64,000 nucleotides of DNA from Luzula sylvatica. Taxonomy: Eukaryota; Streptophyta; Magnoliopsida; Poales; Juncaceae. This document shows positions 41,037 through 54,800 of the stretch, piece after piece (position 1 is the first letter of the stretch; each line of letters begins with the position of its first letter). The stretch is taken from contig OX326961.1 of NCBI GenBank assembly GCA_946800325.1, forward strand, positions 40,617,543-40,681,542. The letters are read 5' to 3'. Position numbers and translations under genes: made by a program. The notes beneath the pieces are model-generated. The model was not told the origin of the DNA, did no database searches, and was given only the letters and a program-made list of their open reading frames with translations.

Positions 41037-44000
41037 GCGTTAAAATCTTGTTTTGAATCGAAAAACAAACTTTCTTAGTGTTTGTGAAATTTGGTGAAAA
41101 GTTATGTGGTAAAAGATACGATACAAATGATCTAGAAACACGTTATTTGAACTCCTCAAAGCGTTAAAATCTTGTTTTGAATCGAAAAACAAACTATCTT
41201 AGTGTTTGTGAAATTTGGTGAAAAGTTATGTACTAAAAGATACGATACAAATGATCTAGAAACACGTTATTTGAACTCCTCAAAGCGTTAAAAGCTTGTT
41301 TTGAATCGAAACACAAACTTTCTTAGTGTTTGTGAAATTTCGTGAAAAGTTATGTAGTAAAAGATACGATACAAAGGATCTAAAAACAGGTTATTTGAAC
41401 TCCTCAAAGCGTTAAAATCTTGTTCTGAATCGAAAAACAAACTTTCTTAGTGTTTGTGAAATTTGGAGAAAAGTTACGTACTAAAAGATACGATACAAAT
41501 GATCTTAAAACACGTTATTTGAACTACTCAAAGCGTTAAAATCTTGTTTTGAATCGAAAAACAAACTTTCTTAGTGTTTGTGAAATTCGGTGAAAAGTTG
41601 TGTAGTAAAAGATACGGTACAAATGATCTAAAAACACGTTATTTGAGCTCCTCAAAGCGTTAAAATCTTGTTTAGAATCGAAAAACAAACTATCTTAGTG
41701 TTTGTGAAATTTGGTGAAAAGTTATGTACTAAAAGATACGATACAAATGATCTTAAAACACGTTATTTGAACTCGTCAAAGCGTTAAAATCTTGTTTTGA
41801 ACATAAAAACAAACTTTCTTAGTGTTTGTGAAATTTTGTGAAAAGTTACGTGGTAAAAGATACGATACAAATGATCTACAGACACGTTATTTGAACTCCT
41901 CACAGCGTTAAAATCTTGTTTTGAATCGAAAAACAAACTATCTTAGTGTTTGTGAAATTTGGTGAAAAGTTATGTACGAAAAGATACGATACAAATGATC
42001 TAAAAACACGTCATTTGAGCTCCTCAAAGCGTTAAAAGCTTGTTTTGAATCGAAAAACAAACTTTCTTAGTGTTTGTGATATTTGGTGATAAGTTATGTA
42101 GTAAAAGATACGATACAAATGATCTTAAAACACGTTATTTGAACTCGTCAAAGCGTTAAAATCTTGTTTTGAATCGAAAAACAAACTTTCTTAGTGTTTG
42201 TGAAATTTGGTGAAAAGTTATGTGGTAAAAGATACGGTACAAATGATCTAAAAACACGTTATTTGAACTCCTCAAAGCGTTAAAATCTTGTTTTGAATCG
42301 AAAAACAAACTATGTTAGTGTTTGTGAAATTTGGTGAAAAGTTATGTACAAAAAGGTACGATACAAATGATCTAAAAACACGTTATTTGAACTCCTCAAA
42401 GCGTTAAAAGCTTGTTTTGAATCGAAACTCAAACTTTCTTAGTGTTTGTGAAATTTCGTGAAAAGTTATGTAGTAAAAGATACGATACAAATGATCTAAA
42501 ACATGTTATTTGAACTCCTCAAAGCGCTAAAATCTTGTTTTGAATCGAAAAACAAACTTTCTTAGTGTTTGTGAAATTTGGTGAAAAGTTATGTAGTAAA
42601 AGATACGATACAAAGGATCTAAAAACACGTTATTTGAACTCCTCAAAGCGTTAAAATCTTGTTTTGAATCGAAAAACAAACTTTCTTAGTGTTTGTGAAA
42701 TTTGGTGAAAAGTTACGTAGTAAAAGATACGATACAAATGATCTACAAACATGTTATTTGAACTACTCAAAGCGTTAAAATCTTGTTTTGAATCGAAAAA
42801 CAAACTTTCTTAGTGTTTGTGAAATTCGGTGAAAAGTTATGTAGTAAAAGATACGATACAAATGATCTAAAAACACGTTATTTGAGCTCCTCAAAGCGTT
42901 AAAAGTGTGTTTTGAATCGAAAAACAAACTTTCTTAGTGTTTGTGAAATTTGGTGAAAAGATCTGTAGTAAAAGATACGATACAAATGATATTAAAACAC
43001 GTTATTTGAACTCGTCAAAGCGTTAAAATCTTGTTTTGAATCGAAAAACAAACTTTCTTAGTGTTTGTGAAATTTGGTGAAAAGTTATGTGGTAAAAGAT
43101 ACGGTACAAATGATCTAAAAACACGTTATTTGAACTCCTCAAAGCGTTAAAATCTTGTTTTGAATCGAAAAACAAACTATGTTAGTGTTTGTGAAATTTG
43201 GTGAAAAGTTATGTACTAAAAGGTACGATACAAATGATCTAAAAACACGTTATTTGAACTCCTCAAAGCGTTAAAAGCTTGTTTTGAATCGAAACTCAAA
43301 CTTTCTTAGTGTTTGTGAAATTTCGTGAAAAGTTATGTAGTAAAAGATACGATACAAATGATCTAAAACATGTTATTTGAACTCCTCAAAGCGCTAAAAT
43401 CTTGTTTTGAATCGAAAAACAAACTTTCTTAGTGTTTGTGAAATTTGGTGAAAAGTTATGTAGTAAAAGATACGATACAAAGGATCTAAAAACACGTTAT
43501 TTGAACTCCTCAAAGCGTTAAAATTTTGTTTTGAATCGAAAAACAAACTTTCTTAGTGTTTGTGAAATTTGGAGAAAAGTTACGTAGTAAAAGATACGAT
43601 ACAAATGATCTTAAAACACGTTATTTGAACTACTCAAAGCGTTAAAATCTTGTTTTGAATCGAAAAACAAACTTTCTTAGTGTTTGTGAAATTCGGTGAA
43701 AAGTTATGTAGTAAAAGATACGGTACAAATGATCTAAAAACACGTTATTTGAGCTCCTCAAAGCGTTAAAATCTTGTTTTGAATCGAAAAACAAACTTTC
43801 TTAGTGTTTGTGAAATTTGGAGAAAAGTTACGTAGTAAAAGATACGATACAAATGATCTTAAAACACGTTATTTGAACTACTCAAAGCGTTAAAATCTTG
43901 TTTTGAATCGAAAAACAAACTTTCTTAGTGTTTGTGAAATTCGGTGAAAAGTTATGTAGTAAAAGATACGGTACAAATGATCTAAAAACACGTTATTTGA

Positions 44001-44878
44001 GCTCCTCAAAGCGTTAAAATCTTGTTTAGAATCGAAAAACAAACTATCTTAGTGTTTGTGAAATTTGGTGAAAAGTTATGTACTAAAAGATACGATACAA
44101 ATGATCTTAAAACACGTTATTTGAACTCGTCAAAGCGTTAAAATCTTGTTTTGAATCTAAAAACAAACTTACTTAGTGTTTGTGAAATTTTGTGAAAAGT
44201 TACGTGGTAAAAGATACGATACAAATGATCTAAAAACACGTTATTTGAACTCCTCACAGCGTTAAAATCTTGTTTTGAATCGAAAAACAAACTTTCTTAG
44301 TGTTTGTGATATTTGGTGATAAGTTATGTAGTAAAAGATACGATACAAATGATCTTAAAACACGTTATTTGAACTCGTGAAAGCGTTAAAATCTTGTTTT
44401 GAATCGAAAAACAAACTTTCTTAGTGTTTGTGAAATTTGGTGAAAAGTTATGTGGTAAAAGATACGGTACAAATGATCTAAAAACACGTTATTTGAACTC
44501 CTCAAAGCGTTAAAATCTTGTTTTGAATCGAAAAACAAACTATGTTAGTGTTTGTGAAATTTGGTGAAAAGTTATGTACTAAAAGATACGATACAAATGA
44601 TCTAGAAACACGTTATTTGAACTCCTCAAAGCGTTAAAAGCTTGTTTTGAATCGAAACACAAACTTTCTTAGTGTTTGTGAAATTTCGTGAAAAGTTATG
44701 TAGTAAAAGATACGATACAAAGGATCTAAAAACACGTTATTTGAACTCCTCAAAGCGTTAAAATCTTGTTTTGAATCGAAAAACAAACTTTCTTAGTGTT
44801 TGTGAAATTTGGTGAAAAGTTATGTACTAAAAGATACGATACAAATGATCTAGAAACACGTTATTTGAACTCCTCAAA

Positions 44879-45002
44879 GCGTTCAAAGCTTGTTTTGAAT
44901 CGAAACACAAACTTTCTTAGTGTTTGTGAAATTTGGAGAAAAGTTACGTAGTAAAAGATACGATACAAATGATCTTAAAACACGTTATTTGAGCTCCTCA
45001 AA
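44879..45002. repeat. G/P hybrid monomer with unique gcgttcaaag start
   Basis: The left half is G type (cttg, acacaaac). The right half is the P' type (ttggaga, ttacgtagt, gatctt, gagctcct), and it is followed by R. The switch lies between positions 34 and 57 of the monomer. The gcgttcaaag start (a to c) is unique to this monomer and its copy at 52562. It marks insertion of a second R-C'-A*-M-N-G-T run, 992 bp after the first. Confidence 0.88.
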
Positions 45003-47109
45003 GCGTTAAAATCTTGTTTAGAATCGAAAAACAAACTATCTTAGTGTTTGTGAAATTTGGTGAAAAGTTATGTACTAAAAGATACGATACAAATGATCTT
45101 AAAACACGTTATTTGAACTCGTCAAAGCGTTAAAATCTTGTTTTGAATCTAAAAACAAACTTACTTAGTGTTTGTGAAATTTTGTGAAAAGTTACGTGGT
45201 AAAAGATACGATACAAATGATCTAAAAACACGTTATTTGAACTCCTCACAGCGTTAAAATCTTGTTTTGAATCGAAAAACAAACTTTCTTAGTGTTTGTG
45301 ATATTTGGTGATAAGTTATGTAGTAAAAGATACGATACAAATGATCTTAAAACACGTTATTTGAACTCGTGAAAGCGTTAAAATCTTGTTTTGAATCGAA
45401 AAACAAACTTTCTTAGTGTTTGTGAAATTTGGTGAAAAGTTATGTGGTAAAAGATACGGTACAAATGATCTAAAAACACGTTATTTGAACTCCTCAAAGC
45501 GTTAAAATCTTGTTTTGAATCGAAAAACAAACTATGTTAGTGTTTGTGAAATTTGGTGAAAAGTTATGTACTAAAAGATACGATACAAATGATCTAGAAA
45601 CACGTTATTTGAACTCCTCAAAGCGTTAAAAGCTTGTTTTGAATCGAAACACAAACTTTCTTAGTGTTTGTGAAATTTCGTGAAAAGTTATGTAGTAAAA
45701 GATACGATACAAAGGATCTAAAAACACGTTATTTGAACTCCTCAAAGCGTTAAAATCTTGTTTTGAATCGAAAAACAAACTTTCTTAGTGTTTGTGAAAT
45801 TTGGTGAAAAGTTATGTACTAAAAGATACGATACAAATGATCTAGAAACACGTTATTTGAACTCCTCAAAGCGTTAAAAGCTTGTTTTGAATCGAAACAC
45901 AAACTTTCTTAGTGTTTGTGAAATTTCGTGAAAAGTTATGTAGTAAAAGATACGATACAAAGGATCTAAAAACACGTTATTTGAACTCCTCAAAGCGTTA
46001 AAATCTTGTTTTGAATCGAAAAACAAACTTTCTTAATGTTTGTGAAATTTGGTGATAAGTTATGTAGTAAAAGATACGATACAAATGATCTTAAAACACG
46101 TTATTTGAACTCGTCAAAGCGTTAAAATCTTGTTTTGAATCGAAAAACAAACTTTCTTAGTGTTTGTGAAATTTGGTGAAAAGTTATGTGGTAAAAGATA
46201 CGGTACAAATGATCTAAAAACACGTTATTTGAACTCCTCAAACCGTTAAAATCTTGTTTTGAATCGAAAAACAAACTATGTTAGTGTTTGTGAAATTTGG
46301 TGAAAAGTTATGTACTAAAAGGTACGATACAAATGATCTAAAAACACGTTATTTGAACTCCTCAAAGCGTTAAAAGCTTGTTTTGAATCGAAACTCAAAC
46401 TTTCTTAGTGTTTGTGAAATTTCGTGAAAAGGTATGTAGTAAAAGATACGATACAAATGATCTAAAACATGTTATTTGAACTCCTCAAAGCGTTAAAATC
46501 TTGTTTTGAATCGAAAAACAAACTTTCTTAGTGTTTGTGAAATTTGGTGAATAGTTAGGTAGTAAAAGATACGATACAAAGGATCTAGAAACACGTTATT
46601 TGAACTCCTCAAAGCGTTAAAATCTTGTTTTGAATCGAAAAACAAACTTTCTTAGTGTTTGTGAAATTTGGTGAAAAGTTACGTAGTAAAAGATACGATA
46701 CAAATGATCTACAAACATGTTATTTGAACTACTCAAAGCGTTAAAATCTTGTTTTGAATCGAAAAACAAACTTTCTTAGTGTTTGTGAAATTTGGAGAAA
46801 AGTTACGTAGTAAAAGATACGATACAAATGATCTTAAAACACGTTATTTGAACTACTCAAAGCGTTAAAATCTTGTTTTGAATCGAAAAACAAACTTTCT
46901 TAGTGTTTGTGAAATTCGGTGAAAAGTTATGTAGTAAAAGATACGGTACAAATGATCTAAAAACACGTTATTTGAGCTCCTCAAAGCGTTAAAATCTTGT
47001 TTAGAATCGAAAAACAAACTATCTTAGTGTTTGTGAAATTTGGTGAAAAGTTATGAACTAAAAGATACGATACAAATGATCTTAAAACACGTTATTTGAA
47101 CTCGTCAAA

Positions 47110-47233
47110 GCGTTAAAATCTTGTTTTGAATCGAAAAACAAACTATGTTAGTGTTTGTGAAATTTGGTGAAAAGTTATGTACAAAAAGGTACGATACAAA
47201 TGATCTAAAAACACGTTATTTGAACTCCTCAAA
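47110..47233. repeat. R/N' junction monomer at a four-monomer deletion
   Basis: Preceded by R with tatgaact and gaactcgtc, as in the 41-monomer unit, but the body is N' (tatgtt, tacaaaaagg). V, G, U' and M are missing. The tatgaact-to-tatgtt distance is 496 bp shorter than at 38875-39460, exactly four monomers. The same junction is present 7,683 bp downstream (54793). Confidence 0.87.
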
Positions 47234-48720
47234 GCGTTAAAAGCTTGTTTTGAATCGAAACTCAAACTTTCTTAGTGTTTGTGAAATTTCGTGAAAAGTT
47301 ATGTAGTAAAAGATACGATACAAATGATCTAAAACATGTCATTTGAACTCCTCAAAGCGTTAAAATCTTGTTTTGAATCGAAAAACAAACTTTCTTAGTG
47401 TTTGTGAAATTTGGTGAAAAGTTATGTAGTAAAAGATACGATACAAAGGATCTAGAAACACGTTATTTGAACTCCTCAAAGCGTTAAAATCTTGTTTTGA
47501 ATCGAAAAACAAACTTTCTTAGTGTTTGTGAAATTTGGTGAAAAGTTATGTACTAAAAGATACGATACAAATGATCTAGAAACACGTTATTTGAACTCCT
47601 CAAAGCGTTAAAATCTTGTTTTGAATCGAAAAACAAACTATCTTAGTGTTTGTGAAATTTGGTGAAAAGTTATGTACTAAAAGATACGATACAAATGATC
47701 TAGAAACACGTTATTTGAACTCCTCAAAGCGTTAAAAGCTTGTTTTGAATCGAAACACAAACTTTCTTAGTGTTTGTGAAATTTCGTGAAAAGTTATGTA
47801 GTAAAAGATACGATACAAAGGATCTAAAAACAGGTTATTTGAACTCCTCAAAGCGTTAAAATCTTGTTTTGAATCGAAAAACAAACTTTCTTAGTGTTTG
47901 TGAAATTTGGAGAAAAGTTACGTAGTAAAAGATACGATACAAATGATCTTAAAACACGTTATTTGAACTACTCAAAGCGTTAAAATCTTGTTTTGAATCG
48001 AAAAACAAACTTTCTTAGTGTTTGTGAAATTCGGTGAAAAGTTATGTAGTAAAAGATACGGTACAAATGATCTAAAAACACGTTATTTGAGCTCCTCAAA
48101 GCGTTAAAATCTTGTTTAGAATCGAAAAACAAACTATCTTAGTGTTTGTGAAATTTGGTGAAAAGTTATGTACTAAAAGATACGATACAAATGATCTTAA
48201 AACACGTTATTTGAACTCGTCAAAGCGTTAAAATCTTGTTTTGAATCTAAAAACAAACTTTCTTAGTGTTTGTGAAATTTTGTGAAAAGTTACGTGGTAA
48301 AAGATACGATACAAATGATCTAAAAACACGTTATTTGAACTCCTCACAGCGTTAAAATCTTGTTTTGAATCGAAAAACAAACTATCTTAGTGTTTGTGAA
48401 ATTTGGTGAAAAGTTATGTACGAAAAGATAGGATACAAATGATCTAAAAACACGTCATTTGAGCTCCTCAAAGCGTTAAAAGCTTGTTTTGAATCGAAAA
48501 ACAAACTTTCTTAGTGTTTGTGATATTTGGTGATAAGTTATGTAGTAAAAGATACGATACAAATGATCTTAAAACACGTTATTTGAACTCGTGAAAGCGT
48601 TAAAATCTTGTTTTGAATCGAAAAACAAACTTTCTTAGTGTTTGTGAAATTTGGTGAAAAGATCTGTAGTAAAAGATACGATACAAATGATCTTAAAACA
48701 CGTTATTTGAACTCGTCAAA

Positions 48721-48843
48721 GCGTTAAAATCTTGTTTTGAATCAAAAACAAACTTTCTTAGTGTTTGTGAAATTTGGTGAAAAGTTATGTGGTAAAAGAT
48801 ACGATACAAATGATCTAGAAACACGTTATTTGAACTCCTCAAA
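48721..48843. repeat. E monomer with single-g deletion (123 bp)
   Basis: Reads gaatcaaaaacaaac where other E monomers read gaatcgaaaaacaaac. The only other instance is at 56404-56526. The loss removes one of the four CpG sites of the consensus and shortens the loop of the first dyad. Because 123 is divisible by three, the reverse strand stays open across two monomers here, giving a chance 60-codon frame. Confidence 0.95.
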
Positions 48844-51800
48844 GCGTTAAAATCTTGTTTTGAATCGAAAAACAAACTATCTTAGTGTTTGTGAAATTTG
48901 GTGAAAAGTTATGTACTAAAAGATACGATACAAATGATCTAGAAACACGTTATTTGAACTCCTCAAAGCGTTAAAAGCTTGTTTTGAATCGAAACACAAA
49001 CTTTCTTAGTGTTTGTGAAATTTCGTGAAAAGTTATGTAGTAAAAGATACGATACAAAGGATCTAAAAACAGGTTATTTGAACTCCTCAAAGCGTTAAAA
49101 TCTTGTTCTGAATCGAAAAACAAACTTTCTTAGTGTTTGTGAAATTTGGAGAAAAGTTACGTACTAAAAGATACGATACAAATGATCTTAAAACACGTTA
49201 TTTGAACTACTCAAAGCGTTAAAATCTTGTTTTGAATCGAAAAACAAACTTTCTTAGTGTTTGTGAAATTCGGTGAAAAGTTGTGTAGTAAAAGATACGG
49301 TACAAATGATCTAAAAACACGTTATTTGAGCTCCTCAAAGCGTTAAAATCTTGTTTAGAATCGAAAAACAAACTATCTTAGTGTTTGTGAAATTTGGTGA
49401 AAAGTTATGTACTAAAAGATACGATACAAATGATCTTAAAACACGTTATTTGAACTCGTCAAAGCGTTAAAATCTTGTTTTGAACATAAAAACAAACTTT
49501 CTTAGTGTTTGTGAAATTTTGTGAAAAGTTACGTGGTAAAAGATACGATACAAATGATCTACAGACACGTTATTTGAACTCCTCACAGCGTTAAAATCTT
49601 GTTTTGAATCGAAAAACAAACTATCTTAGTGTTTGTGAAATTTGGTGAAAAGTTATGTACGAAAAGATACGATACAAATGATCTAAAAATACGTCATTTG
49701 AGCTCCTCAAAGCGTTAAAAGCTTGTTTTGAATCGAAAAACAAACTTTCTTAGTGTTTGTGATATTTGGTGATAAGTTATGTAGTAAAAGATACGATACA
49801 AATGATCTTAAAACACGTTATTTGAACTCGTCAAAGCGTTAAAATCTTGTTTTGAATCGAAAAACAAACTTTCTTAGTGTTTGTGAAATTTGGTGAAAAG
49901 TTATGTGGTAAAAGATACGGTACAAATGATCTAAAAACACGTTATTTGAACTCCTCAAAGCGTTAAAATCTTGTTTTGAATCGAAAAACAAACTATGTTA
50001 GTGTTTGTGAAATTTGGTGAAAAGTTATGTACTAAAAGGTACGATACAAATGATCTAAAAACACGTTATTTGAACTCCTCAAAGCGTTAAAAGCTTGTTT
50101 TGAATCGAAACTCAAACTTTCTTAGTGTTTGTGAAATTTCGTGAAAAGTTATGTAGTAAAAGATACGATACAAATGATCTAAAACATGTTATTTGAACTC
50201 CTCAAAGCGCTAAAATCTTGTTTTGAATCGAAAAACAAACTTTCTTAGTGTTTGTGAAATTTGGTGAAAAGTTATGTAGTAAAAGATACGATACAAAGGA
50301 TCTAAAAACACGTTATTTGAACTCCTCAAAGCGTTAAAATCTTGTTTTGAATCGAAAAACAAACTTTCTTAGTGTTTGTGAAATTTGGTGAAAAGTTACG
50401 TAGTAAAAGATACGATACAAATGATCTACAAACATGTTATTTGAACTACTCAAAGCGTTAAAATCTTGTTTTGAATCGAAAAACAAACTTTCTTAGTGTT
50501 TGTGAAATTCGGTGAAAAGTTATGTAGTAAAAGATACGATACAAATGATCTAAAAACACGTTATTTGAGCTCCTCAAAGCGTTAAAAGTGTGTTTTGAAT
50601 CGAAAAACAAACTTTCTTAGTGTTTGTGAAATTTGGTGAAAAGATCTGTAGTAAAAGATACGATACAAATGATCTTAAAACACGTTATTTGAACTCGTCA
50701 AAGCGTTAAAATCTTGTTTTGAATCGAAAAACAAACTTTCTTAGTGTTTGTGAAATTTGGTGAAAAGTTATGTGGTAAAAGATACGGTACAAATGATCTA
50801 AAAACACGTTATTTGAACTCCTCAAAGCGTTAAAATCTTGTTTTGAATCGAAAAACAAACTATGTTAGTGTTTGTGAAATTTGGTGAAAAGTTATGTACT
50901 AAAAGGTACGATACAAATGATCTAAAAACACGTTATTTGAACTCCTCAAAGCGTTAAAAGCTTGTTTTGAATCGAAACTCAAACTTTCTTAGTGTTTGTG
51001 AAATTTCGTGAAAAGTTATGTAGTAAAAGATACGATACAAATGATCTAAAACATGTTATTTGAACTCCTCAAAGCGCTAAAATCTTGTTTTGAATCGAAA
51101 AACAAACTTTCTTAGTGTTTGTGAAATTTGGTGAAAAGTTATGTAGTAAAAGATACGATACAAAGGATCTAAAAACACGTTATTTGAACTCCTCAAAGCG
51201 TTAAAATCTTGTTTTGAATCGAAAAACAAACTTTCTTAGTGTTTGTGAAATTTGGAGAAAAGTTACGTAGTAAAAGATACGATACAAATGATCTTAAAAC
51301 ACGTTATTTGAACTACTCAAAGCGTTAAAATCTTGTTTTGAATCGAAAAACAAACTTTCTTAGTGTTTGTGAAATTCGGTGAAAAGTTATGTAGTAAAAG
51401 ATACGGTACAAATGATCTAAAAACACGTTATTTGAGCTCCTCAAAGCGTTAAAATCTTGTTTTGAATCGAAAAACAAACTTTCTTAGTGTTTGTGAAATT
51501 TGGAGAAAAGTTACGTAGTAAAAGATACGATACAAATGATCTTAAAACACGTTATTTGAACTACTCAAAGCGTTAAAATCTTGTTTTGAATCGAAAAACA
51601 AACTTTCTTAGTGTTTGTGAAATTCGGTGAAAAGTTATGTAGTAAAAGATACGGTACAAATGATCTAAAAACACGTTATTTGAGCTCCTCAAAGCGTTAA
51701 AATCTTGTTTAGAATCGAAAAACAAACTATCTTAGTGTTTGTGAAATTTGGTGAAAAGTTATGTACTAAAAGATACGATACAAATGATCTTAAAACACGT

Positions 51801-54800
51801 TATTTGAACTCGTCAAAGCGTTAAAATCTTGTTTTGAATCTAAAAACAAACTTACTTAGTGTTTGTGAAATTTTGTGAAAAGTTACGTGGTAAAAGATAC
51901 GATACAAATGATCTAAAAACACGTTATTTGAACTCCTCACAGCGTTAAAATCTTGTTTTGAATCGAAAAACAAACTTTCTTAGTGTTTGTGATATTTGGT
52001 GATAAGTTATGTAGTAAAAGATACGATACAAATGATCTTAAAACACGTTATTTGAACTCGTGAAAGCGTTAAAATCTTGTTTTGAATCGAAAAACAAACT
52101 TTCTTAGTGTTTGTGAAATTTGGTGAAAAGTTATGTGGTAAAAGATACGGTACAAATGATCTAAAAACACGTTATTTGAACTCCTCAAAGCGTTAAAATC
52201 TTGTTTTGAATCGAAAAACAAACTATGTTAGTGTTTGTGAAATTTGGTGAAAAGTTATGTACTAAAAGATACGATACAAATGATCTAGAAACACGTTATT
52301 TGAACTCCTCAAAGCGTTAAAAGCTTGTTTTGAATCGAAACACAAACTTTCTTAGTGTTTGTGAAATTTCGTGAAAAGTTATGTAGTAAAAGATACGATA
52401 CAAAGGATCTAAAAACACGTTATTTGAACTCCTCAAAGCGTTAAAATCTTGTTTTGAATCGAAAAACAAACTTTCTTAGTGTTTGTGAAATTTGGTGAAA
52501 AGTTATGTACTAAAAGATACGATACAAATGATCTAGAAACACGTTATTTGAACTCCTCAAAGCGTTCAAAGCTTGTTTTGAATCGAAACACAAACTTTCT
52601 TAGTGTTTGTGAAATTTGGAGAAAAGTTACGTAGTAAAAGATACGATACAAATGATCTTAAAACACGTTATTTGAGCTCCTCAAAGCGTTAAAATCTTGT
52701 TTAGAATCGAAAAACAAACTATCTTAGTGTTTGTGAAATTTGGTGAAAAGTTATGTACTAAAAGATACGATACAAATGATCTTAAAACACGTTATTTGAA
52801 CTCGTCAAAGCGTTAAAATCTTGTTTTGAATCTAAAAACAAACTTACTTAGTGTTTGTGAAATTTTGTGAAAAGTTACGTGGTAAAAGATACGATACAAA
52901 TGATCTAAAAACACGTTATTTGAACTCCTCACAGCGTTAAAATCTTGTTTTGAATCGAAAAACAAACTTTCTTAGTGTTTGTGATATTTGGTGATAAGTT
53001 ATGTAGTAAAAGATACGATACAAATGATCTTAAAACACGTTATTTGAACTCGTGAAAGCGTTAAAATCTTGTTTTGAATCGAAAAACAAACTTTCTTAGT
53101 GTTTGTGAAATTTGGTGAAAAGTTATGTGGTAAAAGATACGGTACAAATGATCTAAAAACACGTTATTTGAACTCCTCAAAGCGTTAAAATCTTGTTTTG
53201 AATCGAAAAACAAACTATGTTAGTGTTTGTGAAATTTGGTGAAAAGTTATGTACTAAAAGATACGATACAAATGATCTAGAAACACGTTATTTGAACTCC
53301 TCAAAGCGTTAAAAGCTTGTTTTGAATCGAAACACAAACTTTCTTAGTGTTTGTGAAATTTCGTGAAAAGTTATGTAGTAAAAGATACGATACAAAGGAT
53401 CTAAAAACACGTTATTTGAACTCCTCAAAGCGTTAAAATCTTGTTTTGAATCGAAAAACAAACTTTCTTAGTGTTTGTGAAATTTGGTGAAAAGTTATGT
53501 ACTAAAAGATACGATACAAATGATCTAGAAACACGTTATTTGAACTCCTCAAAGCGTTAAAAGCTTGTTTTGAATCGAAACACAAACTTTCTTAGTGTTT
53601 GTGAAATTTCGTGAAAAGTTATGTAGTAAAAGATACGATACAAAGGATCTAAAAACACGTTATTTGAACTCCTCAAAGCGTTAAAATCTTGTTTTGAATC
53701 GAAAAACAAACTTTCTTAATGTTTGTGAAATTTGGTGATAAGTTATGTAGTAAAAGATACGATACAAATGATCTTAAAACACGTTATTTGAACTCGTCAA
53801 AGCGTTAAAATCTTGTTTTGAATCGAAAAACAAACTTTCTTAGTGTTTGTGAAATTTGGTGAAAAGTTATGTGGTAAAAGATACGGTACAAATGATCTAA
53901 AAACACGTTATTTGAACTCCTCAAACCGTTAAAATCTTGTTTTGAATCGAAAAACAAACTATGTTAGTGTTTGTGAAATTTGGTGAAAAGTTATGTACTA
54001 AAAGGTACGATACAAATGATCTAAAAACACGTTATTTGAACTCCTCAAAGCGTTAAAAGCTTGTTTTGAATCGAAACTCAAACTTTCTTAGTGTTTGTGA
54101 AATTTCGTGAAAAGGTATGTAGTAAAAGATACGATACAAATGATCTAAAACATGTTATTTGAACTCCTCAAAGCGTTAAAATCTTGTTTTGAATCGAAAA
54201 ACAAACTTTCTTAGTGTTTGTGAAATTTGGTGAATAGTTAGGTAGTAAAAGATACGATACAAAGGATCTAGAAACACGTTATTTGAACTCCTCAAAGCGT
54301 TAAAATCTTGTTTTGAATCGAAAAACAAACTTTCTTAGTGTTTGTGAAATTTGGTGAAAAGTTACGTAGTAAAAGATACGATACAAATGATCTACAAACA
54401 TGTTATTTGAACTACTCAAAGCGTTAAAATCTTGTTTTGAATCGAAAAACAAACTTTCTTAGTGTTTGTGAAATTTGGAGAAAAGTTACGTAGTAAAAGA
54501 TACGATACAAATGATCTTAAAACACGTTATTTGAACTACTCAAAGCGTTAAAATCTTGTTTTGAATCGAAAAACAAACTTTCTTAGTGTTTGTGAAATTC
54601 GGTGAAAAGTTATGTAGTAAAAGATACGGTACAAATGATCTAAAAACACGTTATTTGAGCTCCTCAAAGCGTTAAAATCTTGTTTAGAATCGAAAAACAA
54701 ACTATCTTAGTGTTTGTGAAATTTGGTGAAAAGTTATGAACTAAAAGATACGATACAAATGATCTTAAAACACGTTATTTGAACTCGTCAAAGCGTTAAA

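Larger units (their letters stand above)
41037..48720. repeat. 62-monomer higher-order repeat, copy 1 (7,684 bp)
   Basis: Class order E-F-G'-P-Q-R-C'-D'-A-M-N'-O-X-I-J-K'-M-N'-O-X-P-Q-P-Q-R-C'-A*-M-N-G-T-(G/P)-R-C'-A*-M-N-G-T-G-U-M-N'-O-S-I-P-Q-R-(R/N')-O-W-T-F-G'-P-Q-R-C'-D-A-B: 62 monomers and 7,688 - 4 bp. Two hybrid monomers, at 44879 (G/P) and 47110 (R/N'), recur in copy 2 and so predate the duplication. Private substitutions relative to copy 2 include tacaaaaagg near 42347, gatatta near 42989 and attttg near 43523. Markers gaacataaaaac (41799) and ttacttag (44163 and 45155) recur 7,683 bp downstream. Confidence 0.94.

Noticed and set aside
44879..45002. Hybrid monomers as sequencing or assembly errors
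   Set aside because: The G/P and R/N' hybrids occur identically in two separate copies (44879/52562 and 47110/54793), so random error is unlikely. Mis-assembly of whole higher-order units cannot be excluded from the sequence alone.
48693..48875. A 60-codon open frame on the minus strand, with an exact copy at 56376-56558
   Set aside because: It lies wholly inside satellite monomers. Its peptide repeats every 41 residues because one monomer is 123 bp (a g deletion), which keeps the frame across two monomers. There is no start context, domain or codon signature, and neighbouring 62-mer copy 1 lacks the frame. It is a chance product, duplicated with the 62-mer.
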